Positions 32,921 to 41,623 of a stretch of DNA of 64,000 nucleotides are shown here, piece after piece. The translations under genes and the position numbers were made by a program. The stretch comes from an uncultured Eubacteriales bacterium. GTDB lineage: Bacteria; Bacillota; Clostridia; Oscillospirales; Oscillospiraceae. The stretch lies in NCBI GenBank assembly GCA_905198835.1, contig CAJKDY010000012.1:21952-85951 (forward strand), given 5' to 3'. Position 1 is the stretch's first letter. Every line of letters starts with the position of its first letter. The notes beneath the pieces are model-generated. The model made no database searches. It had not been told where the DNA came from and saw nothing but the letters and a program-made list of their open reading frames with translations.

Positions 32921-33991
32921 ATGAAACGAAGAACACTTGCTCTGCTGCTATGCTGCGCGGTACTGGCCGGACTTTTATGCGCCTGCGAAACCGAGGAGCC
33001 CCAGTCTACCCCCTCCGCTGAGCCCTCCGCCCATCAGGGCGAGGATCCCTACGAAAAGCTGGGCTACTTCACCATGACCATCGCCCACGCCCAGCCCCAG
33101 GGCAATCCCCGTTCGGTGTCCCTGGCCCAGTTTGCCCAGGACATGTCCGCCGCCACCCACGGCCATGTGACCGTGGAGGTAGTGGGCGACAGCCAGCTGG
33201 GCTCAGAGCGCGAGATGCTGGAGCAGTGCATGGCCGGGACCATTCAGGGGATGCGGGGCGGCCAATACGACTTCTCCCCCCGGCTGATGATGTTTACCCT
33301 TCCCTTCCTTACCGCCAACCGCGCCCAGATCACCGCCCTTTTGCACAGCGACCTGGCCCAGTCCGTCTGCGACGAGGCGGGAGCAGCCACCGGGACGGTG
33401 ATCCTTGACCTCTGCGACGCCGGCGGCTACCGCCAGATGTCCAACAACGTCCGGCCCATCAAGTCCCCCGAGGACCTGAAGGGGCTGAAGATGCGCACCA
33501 ACACCATGGAGACCACCATTATGGCCTTTGAGGCCATGGGCGCCGAGACCATCTCCATCCCCTATTCCGACCTCTACATCAGCCTGGATACCAACGTGGC
33601 CGACGGTCAGGATAATCCCTGGATCAACGTGGACAACATGCGCTTTTACGAGGTCCAGAAGTATTTCACCGAGGTGAACTACCAGTTCCACGTGGACCCC
33701 TTCTACGTCAACGCTCAGTGGTTTGACAGCCTGCCCACCCAGTTCCAGGAGATCCTGCGTACCTGCGCCGACGATATGGGCGCCTACAACGACCGCCTCA
33801 TTGACGAGGGCACTCAGACCGCCAGGGACGCGATCGAGGCCTCCGACGCCAAGCTCTATATCCCCACCGACCAGGAGCTGGACGCCTTCCGGGCGGCCAT
33901 GCAGCCGGTGTATCAGCAGTGTATCGCCCAGGATATCTGTACTGCCCAGGAGCTCCAGACCATGCAGGACATCGTAGCCCAGGCCAAATAG
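32921..33991 (+). CDS. TRAP transporter substrate-binding lipoprotein (DctP family), orphan
   Basis: 356 residues; lipoprotein signal with Cys at ~22 (LLCACETEE), then a DctP domain: AHAQPQGNPRSVSLAQFAQ, GDSQLGSEREMLEQ, the substrate-carboxylate Arg region LKGLKMRTNTM, and VADGQDNPW. DctP proteins bind carboxylate ligands such as uronates and hand them to DctQM permeases. No DctQ or DctM gene is near; the gene stands alone with its own promoter and terminator, so it either works with a distant permease or is a sensor. ATG chosen over an upstream in-frame ATG because AAGGGAGGGCTCCACC precedes it. Confidence 0.85.
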   Translation: MKRRTLALLLCCAVLAGLLCACETEEPQSTPSAEPSAHQGEDPYEKLGYFTMTIAHAQPQGNPRSVSLAQFAQDMSAATHGHVTVEVVGDSQLGSEREMLEQCMAGTIQGMRGGQYDFSPRLMMFTLPFLTANRAQITALLHSDLAQSVCDEAGAATGTVILDLCDAGGYRQMSNNVRPIKSPEDLKGLKMRTNTMETTIMAFEAMGAETISIPYSDLYISLDTNVADGQDNPWINVDNMRFYEVQKYFTEVNYQFHVDPFYVNAQWFDSLPTQFQEILRTCADDMGAYNDRLIDEGTQTARDAIEASDAKLYIPTDQELDAFRAAMQPVYQQCIAQDICTAQELQTMQDIVAQAK

Positions 33992-34001
33992 GCAGAACTT
34001 T

Positions 34002-34041
34002 AAAAATGCCGCTGTGTTGGATAACACAGCGGCATTTTTTT
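34002..34041. terminator. Bidirectional terminator, TRAP lipoprotein / barnase-like gene
   Basis: AAAAATGCCGCTGTGTT-GGAT-AACACAGCGGCATTTTT: 17-bp perfect stem with T-runs on both strands between convergent genes. Confidence 0.88.
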
Positions 34042-34046
34042 ATTCC

Positions 34047-34601
34047 TCAATCCTCTATGTATATGCGTTCAAAGGTCTCGTAGTGATCGTCGGTGTAGTA
34101 GATCAGGCCGTCGTTGGAGTAGACGATGCGCTTGGCTCCCCGGCTGTTTTCCCCCAGAGTATCGATGTCGCACTCGGTCCAGACCCTGCCGTTTTCCTTG
34201 GGCAGCAGCCCCTCCCGGTTGGAAAAGCGGTCGCCGCCGATGCACATCCCCGGCGCGTAGCGCTCCACCGAGCCGCCGTTCCAGCCCAAGTCCCGGGCCT
34301 CGTCCTTGGTGATGTAGTTGTCCGGCAGCTCGCCGTAGGCGGCAATGTAGCGGGCCACATCGTCAGCGCTGTCATAGCTTCCGTTTTCATCGATGGACTC
34401 ACTATTTCCCTTGGGATCGGCCGTTTCTGCAGCGGCAGGCTCCGCGCTCGGTTCTGTCTCAGGCGTGGGAGCCACTCCGGGCTCGTCGGTGATCTCCGCC
34501 AGCACCGCCATGGACGGTGTTGACGCCGGGGCCGCGCTCTCACAGGCGCACAGGGCAAACGCCAGGCCCAGCAGCAAAATCGCCGCCTTCCAGCGCTTCA
34601 T
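34047..34601 (-). CDS. Barnase-type ribonuclease, predicted lipoprotein
   Basis: 184 residues. Signal peptide with lipobox-like ALCAC (Cys ~20), a Pro/Glu/Ala-rich linker (~20-75), then a ~105-residue microbial RNase (N1/barnase) domain: LPDNYITKDEARDLGWNGG, APGMCIGGDRFSNREG, LPKENGRVWTECDID, AKRIVYSNDGLIYYTDDHYE and TFERI. Counterparts of barnase Lys27, Glu73, Arg87 and His102 are all present, so it is likely active. It would act outside the cell, tethered to the membrane, for RNA scavenging or competition. No barstar-like inhibitor gene is visible. ATG at 34601 follows AAGGAGAGATGGCCA; the ORF's first ATG overlaps that RBS. Confidence 0.88.
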   Translation of the reverse strand: MKRWKAAILLLGLAFALCACESAAPASTPSMAVLAEITDEPGVAPTPETEPSAEPAAAETADPKGNSESIDENGSYDSADDVARYIAAYGELPDNYITKDEARDLGWNGGSVERYAPGMCIGGDRFSNREGLLPKENGRVWTECDIDTLGENSRGAKRIVYSNDGLIYYTDDHYETFERIYIED

Positions 34602-34660
34602 TGGCCATCTCTCCTTCATGGATAGTTTGAATAAGAATATTGTACCACATTATGCGTAAA

Positions 34661-34694
34661 AAGGAAAGGGCCGCCCCATTTGGGGCGGCCCTTT
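34661..34694 (-). terminator. Terminator of the PL9-SLH gene
   Basis: AAAGGGCCGCCCC-ATTT-GGGGCGGCCCTTT stem followed on the minus strand by CCTTTTTA. Element R5 lies between the gene stop and this terminator. Confidence 0.8.
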
Positions 34695-34722
34695 GAGTCG
34701 CTAGGATGGTTGTGCTGTGGCT

Positions 34723-34853
34723 GTCACGCTCGCATTGGGCACGCTGGTCGCCGGTTCTTTCGCCGCCCTTGGCAAAATGCCGTTGGCCTGCGGCCAACCT
34801 GTTTTTGCCGTGCGGTCGGCTCCAAGTCCGGCGGCGCGCCTATGCTCGCGCTT
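34723..34853 (+). repeat. Dispersed stem-loop element, copy R5 (type B)
   Basis: 131-bp copy starting 6 nt after the stop of the PL9-SLH gene. Apical hairpin GTTGGCC-TGC-GGCCAAC (perfect), middle GGCAAAA/TTTTGCC; the outer arms carry one mismatch (GGCACGC against GCGCGCC). Confidence 0.82.
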
Positions 34854-34859
34854 CGGCTC

Positions 34860-37800
34860 TTACTTCATCAGGCCGATGAAGCGGTCGAGCATCAGAGCGG
34901 TCTGAGCGCGGGTGGCGGAAGTGGCGGGGCTGAGCGTATCAGCGCTCACGCCGTTGATGATGCCGTTCTTCACGCACCAGCTCATGCCGTCCTTGGCCCA
35001 CTCGCTGACCGTGCCGCGGTCAGAGAAGTCCACCAGGCCGGAGACGGTGGTCTCGGTATCCAGACCCACCAGCTTGGCGAAGCGGGACAGCATGACGGCC
35101 AGCTGCTCGCGGGTGATGACGTCGTTGGGACCAAAGGCGTCCTCGGAGTAACCAGTGACCACACCCACCTTCACGGCCCAGCCGATGGCGTCGGTGTACC
35201 ACTGGTCGGCGGGCACGTCGGCGAAGGTGTTGGAGATGCCCGCCTTGCCGTTGGCGAAGCGGTAGAGCATGGTGGCCAGCTGCGCACGGGTCAGCTCGTT
35301 GTCGGTGCCGAAGATGCTGTCGCCAATGCCGTTGACAATGCTCAGACCGGCCATGTTGTTGATGGCGTCAGCGGCCCAGTGATCGTCGGCCACGTCCTCG
35401 AACTTGCTCTCGGGAGCGGGGATGGTGGCGGGGATCTTGACGTCGGCCACGGTCTCACCGTTGGCGTCGGTCACTACGATCTCGGTGTTGCCCTCGGCGT
35501 CGGTGGTGCTCTTCGCAGTGAAGCTATCCGCGGGCTTGTCGTCCTCGTCCTTCTTGTTGGTGATCTCGCTGATGCTACCGCCGTTGCCGCCGCTGACAGC
35601 GCCGCCGTTGCCGCCGGAGGGACCCTCCTCAGGAGGATTGACCACAGCGTCGGGGTTCTCCACGGGGGTGGTGTTGTTGACCAGCTCGCCGGCGCCGGCG
35701 TCGGTGACGCCCGTCAGCCTCAGGAAGTCGCCCAGAGCCAGCGTGCCGTCGGCGTCACGGACAGCGCCGTTGACCCACTGGGTGTTGTCGAAGTCCAGGG
35801 AGACGAAGTTGTCGGCGGTGATGTTGCCGGTAACGGTGCCCACACCCTTGGTCTGGGTGCCGTCCCACTGATAGTAGTTATACACAGAGGTGCTGGTCTG
35901 GCCCTTCTTGCTGTCGGCCTCGGGAGCGGAGTCCTTCATCTTCTTGATCACGCCTTCCTTTTGATCCACATAGTCAGGCGCGTTATCGTCCTTGAAGGAG
36001 ACAGTCTTCTCCACCAAGTAGTTCAGGACTGCGAAATCGCTCTTCAGGCCCACGTTCTCCTGGGCGTTGTTGTAGGAGGTGCAGCCGACGACCTTGATGT
36101 CGGGGCCGTTGTTGGAGTCGATGCCCTTGGCCTTGTTGTAGAAGGCGAAGGAGTTCTCCACCCGGTGAGCGCCGGGCAGGTGAGAGCCGCCCATCTTAAA
36201 GCCGTTGCCGTTGCCGGCCTCGGTGAGGACGATCTTACCGTCGGCGTCCAGGTTCATCTTGGCGTTGTAGCCGTCGTCCTCAAACTCGGGGATCACGTTC
36301 TTGACGTCGGCCAGCTTGCGGACCTCGTAGCCGTTCTGGAAGGCCACGCAGTTGATAATGGTGGTACGACCCAAGGGGCCCTGATCGGGCGCGGTCTTGG
36401 CGTAGAAGTCCCAGCCGTCGTCGGCGTTCCAGTAAGCGGCGCAGCCGTCGAACACGTTGCCGGTGCCGCAGCGCTCCTTGGCGCCAAAGCCGTCGGCGCC
36501 GTCGTAACCGCTGTCGTAGTTACGGTAGGACTCGCAGTTGAGGATGGTGTTGTAGCAGGGCCAGTCGCCCCAATCGGTGATCTCCAGATCGCCGTCGATC
36601 TTGTCCTCGGTGGGACGCACCGGCGGGCGGTCGGTGGAGGAGGACAGGGTGCTGATCTGCAGACCGGTGGTCAGGTTGTCGTGGATCTTGATGTTCTGCA
36701 CGATGTTGTGGTTACCGCTGACCTGGAAGCCAACGCCGCTGGCGCCGACCACCTCAAAGTCCTTGAAGATCCACCAGTCGGAACCATGGACCAGGACGCT
36801 GCCGGCCTTGCGCTGGCCGTTGAGCACCACGTGGGCGCCCGGCTCGGCCACAAAGTAGATGGGCTGATCCTCGGTGCCGTTCATACCGCGGTTGATGCGG
36901 ATGGTCTTAGTCAGGTTGTAAACGCCATCCAGCAGGATGATGTTCTGGCCGGGACGGACCACGCTGACGGCGGTGTAGACGTCCAGCGGACGGGCCTTGG
37001 TGCCGTAGTTGGTGCTGCGGCCGGTGGGCGAGACGTAGAGGTTCTTCAGATCGCCAAACTTCTGCTGATATTTGACGATGCAGTCCTTGGTGATAGTCTC
37101 GGTGTTGGCCAGCTCTGTAAAGACGGCGGGCAACTTCTGGTTGGGATCGGGCTGGAAGGTAGCGGTGAAGGTGTTGTTACCGTTCTTCAGCTTCACGGGG
37201 ATGTCCACGCGGTCCACCAGACCCAGGTCGTTGAACTTGGTCTGATAGGTCTCAGGCAGGACAGAGCCGTTCTGCGTCACGGTGACGGTGCCCTCCACGT
37301 TGGAGGAAACGGAGAAGATGAAGTCCTCGCTGTTAGAGCTGTCGCCGGAGCTGATGCTCATGGAGGGGGCGATATAGGTGATGGGAGGAGACACGGGGTC
37401 GGCATCCTCTTCCTCGGGGATGGTGGTCAGCTGCACGTTAGTGAACAGCGCGTCCATCTCACGGGCGGTGAAGAAGCCCACATACTCATAGTCCTTGTCC
37501 AGGCACTTCTGGATGCCGGGGAGGTCCTTGCGGCCGGACACGTCGTCGGCATGATAGGGCTCGTCGCCGCTCAGGTCCATAGCGCCCTTGACAAAGTAGT
37601 CGATGTTCTGACCCAGCACGGTCTCCTTGCCGTTGGCGTCCTTGACGGACAGGGTGGAGATATAGCCGGTGTTGTTCTTCTGGATGGTCAGAGTGAACTT
37701 GGTCAGCTCGTACTTGCTCATGAAGTCGCTGTTCTCATGCATCAGGCTGAAGCCGGCGGGCTTGCCGGAGTAGTTGCCGATGGTGTTGAAGCGGTTGGTG

Positions 37801-40800
37801 TTGCCCTCGGCCTTGGCGGTGACGCCGTCAGCGGGGATGCGAGTATCCAGCGGGAAGCGGCGCTCGTAGTAGTTGGCGGGGCCGGAAGCGCCGGTGTAGG
37901 CCGTGCCGTCGTCCAGCACGGGGATACCGTACTTGGCGATGGACATCAGTCCCATATAGTAGCTGTACTTGGTGTTGGACGCGGAGTCATAGCCCAGGTC
38001 CTTATTGCTATAGATCACGCTGTTCTTGCGGTCATAGCTGAAGGCGGTACGGGCAGCGCCGGCAAAGTAGACGTTGTCCCAGTAGTTGCCGGCGTTGTTG
38101 CTGGCGGAGCCGGTCCAGCTCTCGGCGGGCACACGGTCCATAGCGGCCAGGCCCACACCGTTCTGGGTGTTGCTGGTGTTCCAGCGCAGGACCTCCACGT
38201 CGGCCTTCAGGGTGTAGTTGGTGCCGGCGGGGATGGGAGTGTAGTAGAACAGCAGGCCGTCGGCGCCCTCGTTCTCCTTGATCTTACCGGCGCCGTCCCG
38301 GGAGCTCAGCAGCACGCGGCCCTGGGGGTCGGTGTTCAGATCGCCGGTCAGGCCGGTGATCTCATGCTTCACGGTCTCGCCCTTGTAGTTCTTGAACTCG
38401 GCGGTGTAGCTGCCGTCGGCGGTGGTGTTCACCGTGGCGGTCTTGCCGGGGTCCTGATAGTTGGTCAGGGGCTTGGCGTTGGGGCCGCCCACCACCCAGT
38501 TGGACATATCGGTGGCGGAGGTACCGAAGGTGACCTCGGTCCAGGCGGTGACCTTCTCAGCCTCGGCCACGGCGGTGGCGGGCTCGGACTCCAGCGTCTC
38601 GCTGGTGGAGGTACGGGTGGCGGAGACCTTGAAGTCATAGGAGGTCTCGGCGGTCAGACCGGGCACCACATAGCTGTAGGTGGCCTTGCCGTCCACGGCG
38701 GTCACAGTGGTGGCGGGGTCGGTGGGCCACGCGGCGGCGGAGGTCTCCTTCACGAAGACCTTGTAGGTGTCGGCCTCGGTCACGGCGCCCCACATCACGG
38801 TGATGCCCACCTTGCCGTCAGTGCCGGCGCCGTTGGAGGCGGCGGAGGAGATGGCGGGCTTCTCCAGAGGCAGAATAAAGCCGGACACAGAGCCCTCGCC
38901 GGCGGGGATGTCGGTCTCGCCCTCGCGCTGCAGGCTGGCCTTAAAGGTATAGGTGCCGGAGAGAGGGGGATTGAAGACGATGCTGTGGGTGTCGCTGGCA
39001 GTGACGTCGGACTTGGTGGCGACCACATCGCCAGCTGCGTTCAGCATCTGAACGGTCAGGCTGTCGGCATAGGTGGTCATGGTGCCGGCGGCCTCGTCGG
39101 TGATCACGCCCACCTTGGGGCCGGTCACGGTGACGGTGATGGTACCCTTGGTGTTGTCGGGGGTGCCGGTGATGGTAGCGCCCTCCGCGCCCTGGGCGGC
39201 GGCGGTCCACTCAGCGGTGACCTCTTCCATGCTGCCGCTCTTAAAGTCAAAGCCGTAGAGCATGATCTTGCCGCCCTTGAAGCCCACGGTGATCTCGTCG
39301 CCGTTCTTCACCTGCACGGCATCCTTCAGGGGAACCTGAGACTCGGCGAACCACTTGCCGCTGTTGGCAGTAGCGTGCTTGCCCTCCTTATTCAGGCAGA
39401 AGTAGGGCTTCTGGTTCTCCGCGGTACTGCTGTTGACCTTGGTGTAGATGGTCAGGATACCGTCCGCCTTCGCCTTGAAGACGAACTTGGCACCGGTATA
39501 GGTGACCACACCATCAGCCTCGGTGAACGCGCCGTTGGTGTTGCCGGCCAGCCAGCCGTCAAAGCCCTCAGCGCCGGTCTCACCCTTATACTTATACTTG
39601 TCGGCGGGGACCCACAGCTCCACGGCGGTGACGCCCTCGGTCTTCACCTGGGTATCCGCGGTGACCTCATACTGGGTGTTGTCCGTGGCGGTGCCGGTAG
39701 CGCCGGGCACAGAGTCCAGATTGGCTTTCCAGCTCTCGTTGATGGACACGGTGAAGTCAAAGCCGTAGAGCATGATCTTGCCGCCCTTGAAGCCCACGGT
39801 GATCTCGTCGCCGTTCTTCACCTGCACGGCATCCTTCAGGGGAACCTGAGACTCGGCGAACCACTTGCCGCTGTTGGCAGTAGCGTGCTTGCCCTCCTTA
39901 TTCAGGCAGAAGTAGGGCTTCTGGTTCTCCGCGGTACTGCTGTTGACCTTGGTGTAGATGGTCAGGATACCGTCCGCCTTCGCCTTGAAGACGAACTTGG
40001 CACCGGTATAGGTGACCACACCATCAGCCTCGGTGAACGCGCCGTTGGTGTTGCCGGCCAGCCAGCCGTCAAAGCCCTCAGCGCCGGTCTCACCCTTATA
40101 CTTATACTTGTCGGCGGGGACCCACAGCTCCACGGCGGTGATGCCCTCGGTCTTCACCTGGGTGTCCGCGGTGACCTCATACTGGGTGTTGTCCGTGGCA
40201 GTGCCGGTGGCGCCGGGCACGGAGTCCAGATTGGCCTTCCAGGAGCCGCCGGTCATGACGGTGACTTCCTCGTCGCCACAGCGGGTGCAGACGCCGTTCT
40301 CATACTTATGGCCCAGAGCCTCGATGGCAGCGCCCTTGGTGAGGATCTTCCCGCAGTTGGAGCAGACGGTGTCCGCCTCCTTGCCGGGGGCAGTGCAGGT
40401 AGCGGCCACGGCGTTCTTCTGCTCGGTGCTGGTGTGCTGGCAGTCCACATACACGTTGCCGTTGGTCTCGGTGACCTCAACGGAGAGCACGTGGACGGAG
40501 GTCTGGTTGGCGGTCTCCACGATGCGGTAGTCGCCCGTGGCCACATTGGTATAGGTGGCGGTGACCGTCACCTGGTTGCTGGCAATGTTGCTGGTGTCGT
40601 TGTTGGCGTCCACCAGAGCGGTGCCCGCGGTGCCGCCCGTATAGGGGACGACGGCGCCGCCGCTGACCTTGCCGCTGCTGCTGCCGCCCCGGAAGGTGAC
40701 CTTCACGGTGGCGTCGGTGCCGGTGATGGCAAAGCCAATGTAGTTGCCGCCGTTCTTGGCCACGTTCAGGCCGGGAACAGCCGCGTCACCGGTGCCGACT

Positions 40801-41120
40801 TCCTTCCGGGCGATGTTGTTATCGCTAAAGGTAAAGAAGTCGTCGGTGCCGTACTTGCCGGCGGCATAGAAGGCGTCCTTCGCGACGCTGGACAGCTCGG
40901 TGTCGGTAAAGTCCAGCTTATAGGTTTTCGCCTCGCCGGTGGTCTCCATCAGCGTAGCCTTCTTAACGCTGCTGGAGCGGGGGCGGGTGGCCGTCTCCGT
41001 CGCCGGCGTCTCGGCCACGTCGCCGCCCATGGGGCGCGCGGCCATAGCGGGCGCCATCAAGCCGCAGACCATAACAATGGCCAGCAGCAATGACAGCAGT
41101 TGCTTGGTTGATCTTTTCAT
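34860..41120 (-). CDS. Giant secreted pectate lyase (PL9) with SLH anchor
   Basis: 2086 residues. Signal peptide to ~29 (APAMAARPMGG follows), a Cys-rich motif (CSNCGKIL...CTRCGDEE, ~245-285), two nearly identical ~165-residue modules (~292-625), a fibronectin-III-like domain (~740-855), a beta-sandwich module shared with the 49182-52880 protein, the PL9 right-handed beta-helix (~1360-1700), and three C-terminal SLH domains (~1905-2086; FEDVADDHWAADAI...). PL9 Ca2+-binding and catalytic region is visible: DGADGFGAK, NADDGWDFYAK, NGFKMGG. It would cleave homogalacturonan or rhamnogalacturonan by beta-elimination while bound to the cell wall. ATG at 41120 after AGGAGGGAACACG; the longer frame is rejected because it crosses the transcript leader. 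Confidence 0.9.
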   Translation of the reverse strand: MKRSTKQLLSLLLAIVMVCGLMAPAMAARPMGGDVAETPATETATRPRSSSVKKATLMETTGEAKTYKLDFTDTELSSVAKDAFYAAGKYGTDDFFTFSDNNIARKEVGTGDAAVPGLNVAKNGGNYIGFAITGTDATVKVTFRGGSSSGKVSGGAVVPYTGGTAGTALVDANNDTSNIASNQVTVTATYTNVATGDYRIVETANQTSVHVLSVEVTETNGNVYVDCQHTSTEQKNAVAATCTAPGKEADTVCSNCGKILTKGAAIEALGHKYENGVCTRCGDEEVTVMTGGSWKANLDSVPGATGTATDNTQYEVTADTQVKTEGITAVELWVPADKYKYKGETGAEGFDGWLAGNTNGAFTEADGVVTYTGAKFVFKAKADGILTIYTKVNSSTAENQKPYFCLNKEGKHATANSGKWFAESQVPLKDAVQVKNGDEITVGFKGGKIMLYGFDFTVSINESWKANLDSVPGATGTATDNTQYEVTADTQVKTEGVTAVELWVPADKYKYKGETGAEGFDGWLAGNTNGAFTEADGVVTYTGAKFVFKAKADGILTIYTKVNSSTAENQKPYFCLNKEGKHATANSGKWFAESQVPLKDAVQVKNGDEITVGFKGGKIMLYGFDFKSGSMEEVTAEWTAAAQGAEGATITGTPDNTKGTITVTVTGPKVGVITDEAAGTMTTYADSLTVQMLNAAGDVVATKSDVTASDTHSIVFNPPLSGTYTFKASLQREGETDIPAGEGSVSGFILPLEKPAISSAASNGAGTDGKVGITVMWGAVTEADTYKVFVKETSAAAWPTDPATTVTAVDGKATYSYVVPGLTAETSYDFKVSATRTSTSETLESEPATAVAEAEKVTAWTEVTFGTSATDMSNWVVGGPNAKPLTNYQDPGKTATVNTTADGSYTAEFKNYKGETVKHEITGLTGDLNTDPQGRVLLSSRDGAGKIKENEGADGLLFYYTPIPAGTNYTLKADVEVLRWNTSNTQNGVGLAAMDRVPAESWTGSASNNAGNYWDNVYFAGAARTAFSYDRKNSVIYSNKDLGYDSASNTKYSYYMGLMSIAKYGIPVLDDGTAYTGASGPANYYERRFPLDTRIPADGVTAKAEGNTNRFNTIGNYSGKPAGFSLMHENSDFMSKYELTKFTLTIQKNNTGYISTLSVKDANGKETVLGQNIDYFVKGAMDLSGDEPYHADDVSGRKDLPGIQKCLDKDYEYVGFFTAREMDALFTNVQLTTIPEEEDADPVSPPITYIAPSMSISSGDSSNSEDFIFSVSSNVEGTVTVTQNGSVLPETYQTKFNDLGLVDRVDIPVKLKNGNNTFTATFQPDPNQKLPAVFTELANTETITKDCIVKYQQKFGDLKNLYVSPTGRSTNYGTKARPLDVYTAVSVVRPGQNIILLDGVYNLTKTIRINRGMNGTEDQPIYFVAEPGAHVVLNGQRKAGSVLVHGSDWWIFKDFEVVGASGVGFQVSGNHNIVQNIKIHDNLTTGLQISTLSSSTDRPPVRPTEDKIDGDLEITDWGDWPCYNTILNCESYRNYDSGYDGADGFGAKERCGTGNVFDGCAAYWNADDGWDFYAKTAPDQGPLGRTTIINCVAFQNGYEVRKLADVKNVIPEFEDDGYNAKMNLDADGKIVLTEAGNGNGFKMGGSHLPGAHRVENSFAFYNKAKGIDSNNGPDIKVVGCTSYNNAQENVGLKSDFAVLNYLVEKTVSFKDDNAPDYVDQKEGVIKKMKDSAPEADSKKGQTSTSVYNYYQWDGTQTKGVGTVTGNITADNFVSLDFDNTQWVNGAVRDADGTLALGDFLRLTGVTDAGAGELVNNTTPVENPDAVVNPPEEGPSGGNGGAVSGGNGGSISEITNKKDEDDKPADSFTAKSTTDAEGNTEIVVTDANGETVADVKIPATIPAPESKFEDVADDHWAADAINNMAGLSIVNGIGDSIFGTDNELTRAQLATMLYRFANGKAGISNTFADVPADQWYTDAIGWAVKVGVVTGYSEDAFGPNDVITREQLAVMLSRFAKLVGLDTETTVSGLVDFSDRGTVSEWAKDGMSWCVKNGIINGVSADTLSPATSATRAQTALMLDRFIGLMK
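39244..40243. repeat. Tandem 510-bp internal duplication in the PL9-SLH gene
   Basis: 39244-39733 repeats 39754-40243 with a 510-bp (170-codon) offset. By eye the first ~380 bp are identical and the last ~110 bp have six substitutions. It encodes two copies of a carbohydrate-binding-like module (...WLAGNTNGAFTEADG..., ...GGKIMLYGFDF). Confidence 0.9.
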
Positions 41121-41180
41121 CGTGTTCCCTCCTATTAAAATAAGTGCATTTTGCCGATTCCCCGGCACCATACTGAGTGT

Positions 41181-41209
41181 ATTTTAGCACACCTTGCCCA
41201 ACAAAGCAA
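41181..41209 (-). promoter_or_regulatory. Promoter of the PL9-SLH gene
   Basis: TTGCTT (41204-41209), 17-nt spacer ending CAAGGTGTGC, TAAAAT (41181-41186). The spacer matches those of the promoters at 49074 and 52939. Confidence 0.7.
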
Positions 41210-41303
41210 GAGGGATACAAAGATTTTTTGCTTTTTTTCACAAAGCACAAGATGTGGTGCCCCACGCCTTTTGTAACCCCCAACAAACCCGCCCCACGCG
41301 CGC

Positions 41304-41339
41304 AAAAAAGGACGGTCCCCGTAGGGACCGTCCTTTTTT
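41304..41339 (-). terminator. Terminator of the CE8-nucleotidase-SLH gene
   Basis: GGACGGTCCC-CGTA-GGGACCGTCC with A/T runs on both flanks; nearly identical to the hairpin at 171-200. R6 and R7 lie between the gene stop and this terminator. Confidence 0.85.
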
Positions 41340-41351
41340 ATGCGGGGGTCT

Positions 41352-41479
41352 GTCACGCTTGGGTTGGGCGCGCTTTCGCCGGTTCTTTCGCCGCCCTTGG
41401 CAAAATGCCGCTAGCTTCGCCAGCCTGTTTTTGCCGTGCGGTCGGCTCCAAGCCCGGCGGTGCGCCTACCCTCGCGCTT
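41352..41479 (+). repeat. Dispersed stem-loop element, copy R6 (type B)
   Basis: 128-bp copy in tandem with R7. Middle arms GGCAAAA/TTTTGCC, apical GCTAGC-TTC-GCCAGC (one mismatch), outer GGCGCGC against GTGCGCC (one G-U pair). Confidence 0.82.
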
Positions 41480-41483
41480 CCTT

Positions 41484-41618
41484 GTCACGCTCGGGTTGGG
41501 CGGCCTTCTCGGCCCCGCTTCGCCCCTGTGCGGCCCAAATGCCGCTCACGCCTTCGGCGTTCGCCTGTTTTGGGCCTGTCGGGGCTCCATCGGCGCCGGG
41601 CCGCCTACCCTCGCGCTT
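41484..41618 (+). repeat. Dispersed stem-loop element, copy R7 (type A)
   Basis: 135-bp copy starting 5 nt after the stop of the CE8-nucleotidase-SLH gene. Outer GGCGGCC/GGCCGCC, middle GGCCCAAA/TTTGGGCC, apical ACGCC-TTC-GGCGT. Confidence 0.85.
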
Positions 41619-41623
41619 CGTGC

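Noticed and set aside
39244..40243. Repeat region considered as a CRISPR or satellite array
   Set aside because: Only two long units, in frame within one gene and encoding a protein module.
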